DNA of 64,000 nt from Sclerodactyla briareus. Lineage: Eukaryota; Echinodermata; Holothuroidea; Dendrochirotida; Sclerodactylidae. Shown piece after piece: positions 59,128 through 64,000 of the stretch; within the stretch, counting starts at the first letter, position 1; each line of letters starts with the position of its first letter. The position numbers and the translations under genes were made by a program. Location of the stretch: positions 162,701 to 226,700 of the forward strand of contig JAODTK010000865.1 in assembly GCA_026419785.1 (NCBI GenBank). The letters run 5' to 3'. The notes beneath the pieces are model-generated. The model was not told the DNA's origin and made no database searches. It saw nothing but the letters and a program-made list of their open reading frames with translations.

Positions 59128-59239
59128 CACGTATTGCCATCTGGCGTGCACTTCCTGAAGAGCTCCAGTCAATATTCCAGTTGGATCATTCAATGCCTGC
59201 AGTAACTTGTACTTTTCTCTCTTTTTTAGTGCAGATCGA
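59128..59239 (-). CDS. Exon of the inferred WH-PHD-SAM gene, unknown domain
   Basis: On the - strand: acceptor GTATCCTATAG (AG at 59240-59241) and donor GTG|GTGAGT (GT at 59126-59127). One base plus 37 codons are open, reading KKREKYKLLQALNDPTGILT then GALQEVHARWQYV. The residue mix and strong donor support a true exon. It lies between the winged-helix exon and the PHD exon on the same strand, but I recognise no domain, and its phase does not join directly to either, so more exons are implied. Confidence 0.6.
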
Positions 59240-59471
59240 CTATAGGATACAGCTTCAGGCATAAGGAAGCTAGCGTATGTTTTCTACGTGACATGTGAAG
59301 CAGTATATATAATTATAAAACAATATTGCGGTCCGATAACATCTAGGATTAAACCTGTACAACTGGGGAATGACGGCATTCTGAAACAGCTTGAGCTATT
59401 CAGGAATTCACTTCAATTGAGCACAATAAATAATTTTCTATCAACCACCAATTTATTGTGTTTTCTTCCAG

Positions 59472-59545
59472 AACAGGGATGGAAAATTAACTTGGCAGTG
59501 AGAAGAAAATTCAAATCTATGGAAGATGTTAATCAAGATCACTGA
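59472..59545 (+). CDS. Possible short terminal exon, + strand
   Basis: A strong acceptor (TTATTGTGTTTTCTTCCAG, AG at 59470-59471) is followed by QGWKINLAVRRKFKSMEDVN, then QDH and a stop at 59543-59545. It is short and antisense to the long gene; chance is quite possible. Confidence 0.2.
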
Positions 59546-59784
59546 GCCTAGCAAGCAAGTTGCAGTCTGATCAAAATGATTGCTACTGCTAATGCTGGGC
59601 TACTGTACTGTGCTAGATTATGGACAGACGGCGCCACAGGAAACTTTACGATAAATACATAGTACAGACTCAATACGGGCGAGATAGCAACGTACATGAT
59701 AACGAGCCGGCCGCTCATGTGCAGCGTGTGTTAACAATCAGAACGATAAACAATATTTATTATTATCCCAAACAAAATTGATAC

Positions 59785-60120
59785 CTTCCGCTTCAGCGGG
59801 CGCAACTTTTCGAATTTGGCATGGGTCTTTGGACTTCAATCGCCGGTACTGCATACACCCCCGAAGCCGCAAAACTAAATGGCCCGCATCGACTTCGCGA
59901 TGCAAAGCGCTTTCGAGTCGCGACTCCCTCAATGTTGTTTCGGGGTCTGCTTCCTGCACAAAGTTTTCAATCTCCAGTCGGGGTTAGACGCCCGGCTCTC
60001 CGTCCGGTTAGTCTTTGCTCTCAGAAATTGAGGCTATGCCCTTTCAAAATCACCCGCGTGTCCGATCTCAGAGTTTTAAAAAACGTCCCGCTGAGATGGC
60101 TTCTTCCATTTTGCAGCCAT
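59785..60120 (-). CDS. N-terminal exon with SAMD1/KAT6-type winged-helix domain
   Basis: On the - strand an ATG at 60118-60120 opens MAAKWKKPSQRDVF. With one-base slips at T6 and G3 runs this continues KTLRSDTRVILKGIASISES. After two in-frame stops near 60023 and 60002 comes a fully open part: RLEIENFVQEADPETTLRES, RLESALHREVDAGHLVLRLR, GCMQYRRLKS. It ends at donor GAAG|GTATCA (GT at 59783-59784). The pattern I-L-x-x-I, K-x-x-P-D-x-E, R-x-x-x-E-L, G-x-V/I-L-x-x, Y-R fits the SAMD1-like winged helix, which binds unmethylated CpG DNA in SAMD1 and KAT6A/B. Local CpG density suits a promoter-proximal first exon. The start codon is provisional. Confidence 0.65.
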
Positions 60121-60129
60121 TTCGGTAAC

Positions 60130-61330
60130 TAGGGCTCCTTTGGAGACAACTTGATGACATGTTGGGTTTCACACCATGCGTTCTAGTTCCCGTTGCACAT
60201 CTTTAGCAGGGATACCGAATTTTTCTGGTCACCATGTGACAAATTCGCTTCCGAATCTGGTCGCGCCTTCATCTTCCGGTAAGAGTCAATGGACCTCTAA
60301 TATGAGTTTGTAATATATTTTTCTCCTTCCATTCCAATAAAATTCCAGGGACATTTACATCAATTCGTGACGGTCTAGCGCACGCGAAAAATTCAGATCA
60401 TTTTCGAATCAACTTCGCAATGACTAGGGTCGGTCAATGCATACGTACGACGTGAAGTCGTGAACGTCGTATACGCGTAGCGTTTCTATAATTCTACACA
60501 ATAATTATACCCTACATTGAACGTACAGTCCTGTCTGAAGTCGCACGCCGCGCTCCACATACCCACAGAAAGTTGACTGCTATATCGCGTACGTAAAACT
60601 AACAATGAATGTCCATATAATTTGCTTTGTGCGCAAAACTCAGTAGTAGTGCGCGGTACCAGATACGTCAGGGGGGGATAATAACTTACAGCAACTCGGA
60701 ACCCCGAGATGAGGAGAAATGTGCCGTGAACAAAGCTGCTGGCTTTGACACCCTAAATTACGTCACGTTCCTCTGTGTAATTTCCAACAGACATATAAAA
60801 ACTTGTCAGACTGAAGAAGGTGGAATTCGTCATCAACTTATTCATGCTCTTCAGGTCAGGATGGACATAAAATAGGCCCTGCGGTAAACTTAGATGCCCA
60901 TATATGTGCATATTGCCCCCCCCCCCCCCCCCCAACACAACCCCCCCACAAACACCGGATTGGACTGGATTAAGGTATTCTACGGCGGCTTCATTTATTG
61001 GTTCCTTTTCCGACGCAATAGCCTACCCCAAATGAAATCTTCGTGTGAAGGGGAAATACTAGCTAGGCTTCAGCGTTGGTATAGATGGACAAACAGGACA
61101 ATTAGGCTATGGGCGAGTTGCCCGGGCAAGTTGTGTAGGCCTAAGTGTGCGCGTTCAGTGCACGCTCGGGAGACCATTCGGAGATTTACATCTAAATCCC
61201 TCTAGTGAACATTGTAACAAAATAGTTGCTCAAAACAAACTTCCCGGTTGGTCAACTTGGTTGCGTCGTCGGCATTTTTTCCCAACTCCTAAGATCAAAA
61301 TAATCGGAGTTATTTCATATATGGTCAGGA
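60130..61330. other. CpG-rich flank, probable promoter side of the - strand gene
   Basis: Moderately CpG-rich at 60200-60560, with an imperfect hairpin around 60440-60475 ('cgtacgacg' and 'cgtcgtatacg'). A C-run lies at 60917-60933. No core promoter motif could be fixed. Confidence 0.3.
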
Positions 61331-61332
61331 TA

Positions 61333-61540
61333 GTTCGGTATCGCCCAGTCGGTAAGAGCGGGTTCATCTAGACCTGTTGATCGAAGGATTGGGAGTTCGA
61401 ATCCCCCAGACGTATATCTTGGGCAAGAAATTTCATCTTCATGTTCTCTACCCAACCCACGTGATGAAATCGAGAACTTATGATAACCTCTGGTCTCAAA
61501 CTCTCCGGCTTGTCCGGAGTGCACATCCAATTAGGCGGCG
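61333..61540 (+). mobile_element. tRNA-derived SINE
   Basis: A-box-like 'cgcccagtcggtaagagc' (61342-61359) and B-box 'gagttcgaatccc' (61393-61405) are followed by a body with 'ttgggcaagaaatttcatct'. It ends before a G-run near 61546. The head resembles the SINE at 33.5 kb. Confidence 0.8.
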
Positions 61541-61756
61541 TAAGGGGGTGGGGGGGGCGGTCCCCAACCCCCCCCCCCCCCACCGCACGAGTGAGTTCCG
61601 CTCAAATGGTTAAAATTTCCTCCAAGCGAGTAAGCGAAAAAGCTTAACAAAAGTAGGCCTACCCGTACCGCCTGTAGGCTATACCTACCAAGGGGATTCC
61701 TTCGACACTAAGGCCCAGTAAAAAAAAATAGTTTCGTCGTCCTAACTCATGCCCTG

Positions 61757-61850
61757 CAAGGGGGGGGGGGTGCTGGGTGCTGCAGCACCCCCAAATTTTT
61801 CTGATGGGGTGCTGAGCACCCCACCGATTTTCAGTCACTTGTGGTCCAGC
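61757..61850. repeat. Cluster of GGGTGCT/AGCACCC palindromes
   Basis: After a ten-base G-run come 'gggtgctgcagcaccc' (61773-61788) and 'ggggtgctgagcacccc' (61805-61821), then 'cagcacccc' near 61842. This is a tight group of matching hairpins. Confidence 0.7.
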
Positions 61851-62119
61851 ACCCCTGTCATTTTGAGCTTAAAGATGGATTGTCGTCAATACAATCATCT
61901 TGTAAACAATATACTGCACCCGTCAATTTAGATAGGGGGGAATTGAAACCAAATAGTATAATTCACGCATTTTTTCGTTCAAATAAAATTGATGTAATAA
62001 TAAGGTAAAAATATCACTTCACATTTACATATGAGCCCCATTAAGATATTTTGTCGTGACGTCATGCCAAATTCGCCGTCGCTTGTGCGCAGACGCTAGC
62101 AGACGACAAGCCATCGTTA

Positions 62120-63500
62120 AAGGCTGTCATTGGATCAATAATTGCACGAACTTTGGTATCCCGTTTTCGATCAGCTGGCTGCGTAAGTTGTTATTCAGTG
62201 GAGTTGATGTCTAACTTCATATTTCTAATTGATTGTTAAATTTTGTTGAGAGGCCGAAATGCCAAAAAAAAAAAAAAATCGCGCTGCGCGCGCGTTATCC
62301 TATCTTTTTCGCTCTACAGTTTCAATATAGTGGGCCCCCGTTAAATAACTTTGTCAGATTTCTGGAAAATAGGATTTTTGTTTGTTCATACGTGTCATCC
62401 TCACAGTGTGGTGAACATTAGGTAGCCACGAGGAGACATTTGGTTTATGACTGATTCATGTTCACCCCCCCCCCTCCCCCCTACAACAATCGGAATCCAA
62501 CTGCGAATTTTCTTAACACTGCCACAGTTTAGTCCTACTTCACCTATTGTTTTCGCTGGGCTTTGCCGGCATGCCCGTGCTGTTTTTAATAGAAGAGGGA
62601 AGCTATATGTAACGAAGAACAACAGGCAGGGGATCGTGCACATTAGTTTGGATGGTTCGTGATTAACGTATGGAACTATACAGCGGCGGAGCGGGCGGAC
62701 ATTCTGAGACATATGAACATTTTGGACGAAAAGTTTGAGCGGATACTAATCTGAAATTCACTAAATTGTCTGCTGACTGGCTCGATTCCTTTCAATCAAT
62801 CCCGAAAAATGCACACATTTTCCATGACAGTGATTTCAACAGTTCGATCTGCAGCACCTCCACCCAATTGGCAAGGTCCTCGATGGAATATCTCTAAGAC
62901 ATGGCTCTGGGCTGAATGGGGACACATAGGAGAAATGTAGGATTAACATCGATCATTTTTCGAAATTCAAATTTTTCAATTTCAGTGATTGCAACTGCCA
63001 CAAGTCGCGGGAAGTGCTGCTTCCCCTGCATCTGAGGGGGGTGTGGGTCGTCGACTATGTCTGTACGGTCCGCGTCAACTGATGGGGGCGCGAATTGTAA
63101 TGAATAAACTAGATCGTTTCCTTCAAGAGTGTTTTCTTAAGATATACATTTTAGAAATTTATTGTCGTGGGGGGATGTTTTTGCTTACTGCCCCTAAAAC
63201 ATGGGAAGTACCTTTCCGCAATCTGGGGGATTTCATAGGGCTCAAATTTCCCTTATACCTATACCAGACCACTGATGCCGGCCCAAAATGTAGGATTAAC
63301 ATCCCATATTCCTTCAAGAACGTTCTGAATAAGAATTTCTGAAAATTATTGCCAATTTTTAGACGTGTTCCTGGCCCATACAGTGCGGTAATTGCCGTTC
63401 CTGCAATCTCAGGGTCTATAAAACAAAATTTTCCTTGTACCATACCTGTTCACGATGTTAAGCGGTGGCTCGAATTGTGAGGAATAACATCGATCAGTTC
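62120..63500 (+). repeat. Unnamed dispersed repeat, copy 3, with internal repeats
   Basis: About 62390-63000 matches copy 1 (4370-5037) in the same direction. The rest extends the unit and includes the 85-base piece shared with 8.96-9.06 kb (about 62125-62215). Its right part has diverged internal repeats of 'taggattaacatcgatca' and 'tccttcaagaacgttct' near 62940, 63105, 63295 and 63485. Confidence 0.65.
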
Positions 63501-63750
63501 CTTCAAGAACTTAGATTATTTGCCGGATGACTGTGTGTTGTACAGAGACATTCATAACCAATAGTACATCACATAACCCTCCAAAAGGATCTCAACACGC
63601 GAGTAAGCTGGCAAAATAAATGGCAGACGAGCTTCAATGCTCTAAAAGGGTTTTTGTTGTGCGTCTTACCCATGCTAAAATGCCAGATTTTTGGCTATAA
63701 GCTACATTACTCTCCTTCTGCAATAGACTAAGAGCCACTCCTATTGGGTG

Positions 63751-63981
63751 TTACCGGCCCTGACTAGTATCTTTCTTGGACTGATCATTTAAACCAAATC
63801 GCTTGCCACGGCGATCATACTCTTGCTTTTTATGAGGAAATCTCATCTGCCCACAAGGCGTCAGGAAAAAACAAAAAGTCCGCCTATAAGACTTAGTGCG
63901 CCCCCTCTTGAGACTATCGTGAACATCAACGATGTCGAAAAGTTCCGAGCGGCAGTCCAGATTTCTCTCGCAGCCAATCAT
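63751..63981 (-). CDS. Weak ORF at the window end
   Basis: A 76-codon - strand frame (ELFDIVDVHDSLKRGRTKSY, KKQEYDRRGKRFGLNDQSKK) has a protein-like mix but no known domain or clear splice site. Confidence 0.2.
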   Translation of the reverse strand: MIGCERNLDCRSELFDIVDVHDSLKRGRTKSYRRTFCFFLTPCGQMRFPHKKQEYDRRGKRFGLNDQSKKDTSQGR

Positions 63982-64000
63982 GATTAAGATGGCCTCCTAC
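63974..64000 (+). promoter_or_regulatory. CCAAT box and YY1-like AAGATGG at the window edge
   Basis: CCAAT lies at 63974-63978 and AAGATGGCC at 63986-63994. The ATG at 63989 is in good context and opens MASY before the window ends. It may mark the 5' end of the next + strand gene. Confidence 0.25.

Noticed and set aside
7258-61405. Four tRNA-like segments (7.3, 28.7, 33.5 and 61.3 kb) considered as true tRNA genes
   Set aside because: They keep A and B boxes, but no good anticodon arm or acceptor stem was found; SINE-type bodies follow at 28.7, 33.5 and 61.3 kb.
1-64000. Search for retrovirus-like or Polinton-like elements
   Set aside because: No long terminal direct repeats, protease, integrase or capsid-type motifs were recognised by eye; only LINE-type RT was seen.

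Overview
Animal nuclear DNA, most likely from a marine invertebrate deuterostome (an echinoderm is my best guess). The case rests on several things: exons with GT-AG introns, a CR1/L2-type LINE, tRNA-derived SINEs, hAT-type MITEs, many short G/C homopolymer runs, and long arrays of dispersed satellites rich in GGTCA-type motifs. The species call is inference. No bacterial operon, CRISPR array or genuine rRNA or tRNA gene was seen.

Two host genes can be recognised from protein motifs and matching splice sites. (1) On the + strand, about 14.0 to 16.8 kb, is an A/B-type cyclin-like gene in at least five exons. (2) On the - strand, exons scattered from 60.1 down to 38.0 kb encode a SAMD1/KAT6-type winged-helix module, a half PHD finger of the DPF/KAT6 type, and a full SAM domain of the SAMD1 (atherin) type split over two exons. 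I infer one long gene, but the chaining is not proven. Both genes show single-base frame slips, several of them in homopolymers. This looks like an indel-rich assembly, although decay cannot be excluded.

Layout: 0 to 0.5 kb satellite; 0.7 to 4.3 kb broken LINE carrying a nested element; 4.4 to 6.8 kb an inverted pair of an unnamed dispersed repeat around satellite debris; 7 to 13.6 kb small repeats, a SINE, a possible promoter and a hAT MITE; 14 to 17 kb cyclin gene; 17.2 to 20.3 kb satellite arrays of about 306 and 285 bp; 20.3 to 27 kb mostly unassigned sequence with a duplicated bZIP site; 27.0 to 27.55 kb a large GT microsatellite; 28 to 35 kb SINEs, an inverted repeat and unassigned DNA; 35.6 to 37.1 kb a satellite with higher-order structure ending in a hairpin; 38.0 to 39.6 kb SAM exons with a hairpin-ended element in their intron; 41.6 to 47.4 kb a TIR-bounded, GC-rich, internally repetitive island of unknown nature; 47.4 to 55.6 kb possible exons and more satellites; 55.7 to 60.1 kb PHD and winged-helix exons; 61 to 64 kb a SINE and a third copy of the dispersed repeat.

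The main themes are a candidate chromatin-reader gene with introns packed with repeats, and several elements that share one end design: tandem repeats, then a short microsatellite, then a terminal hairpin followed by TAA. That design resembles the non-autonomous pearl/CvA/DINE-type (Helentron-related) elements known from molluscs and flies.
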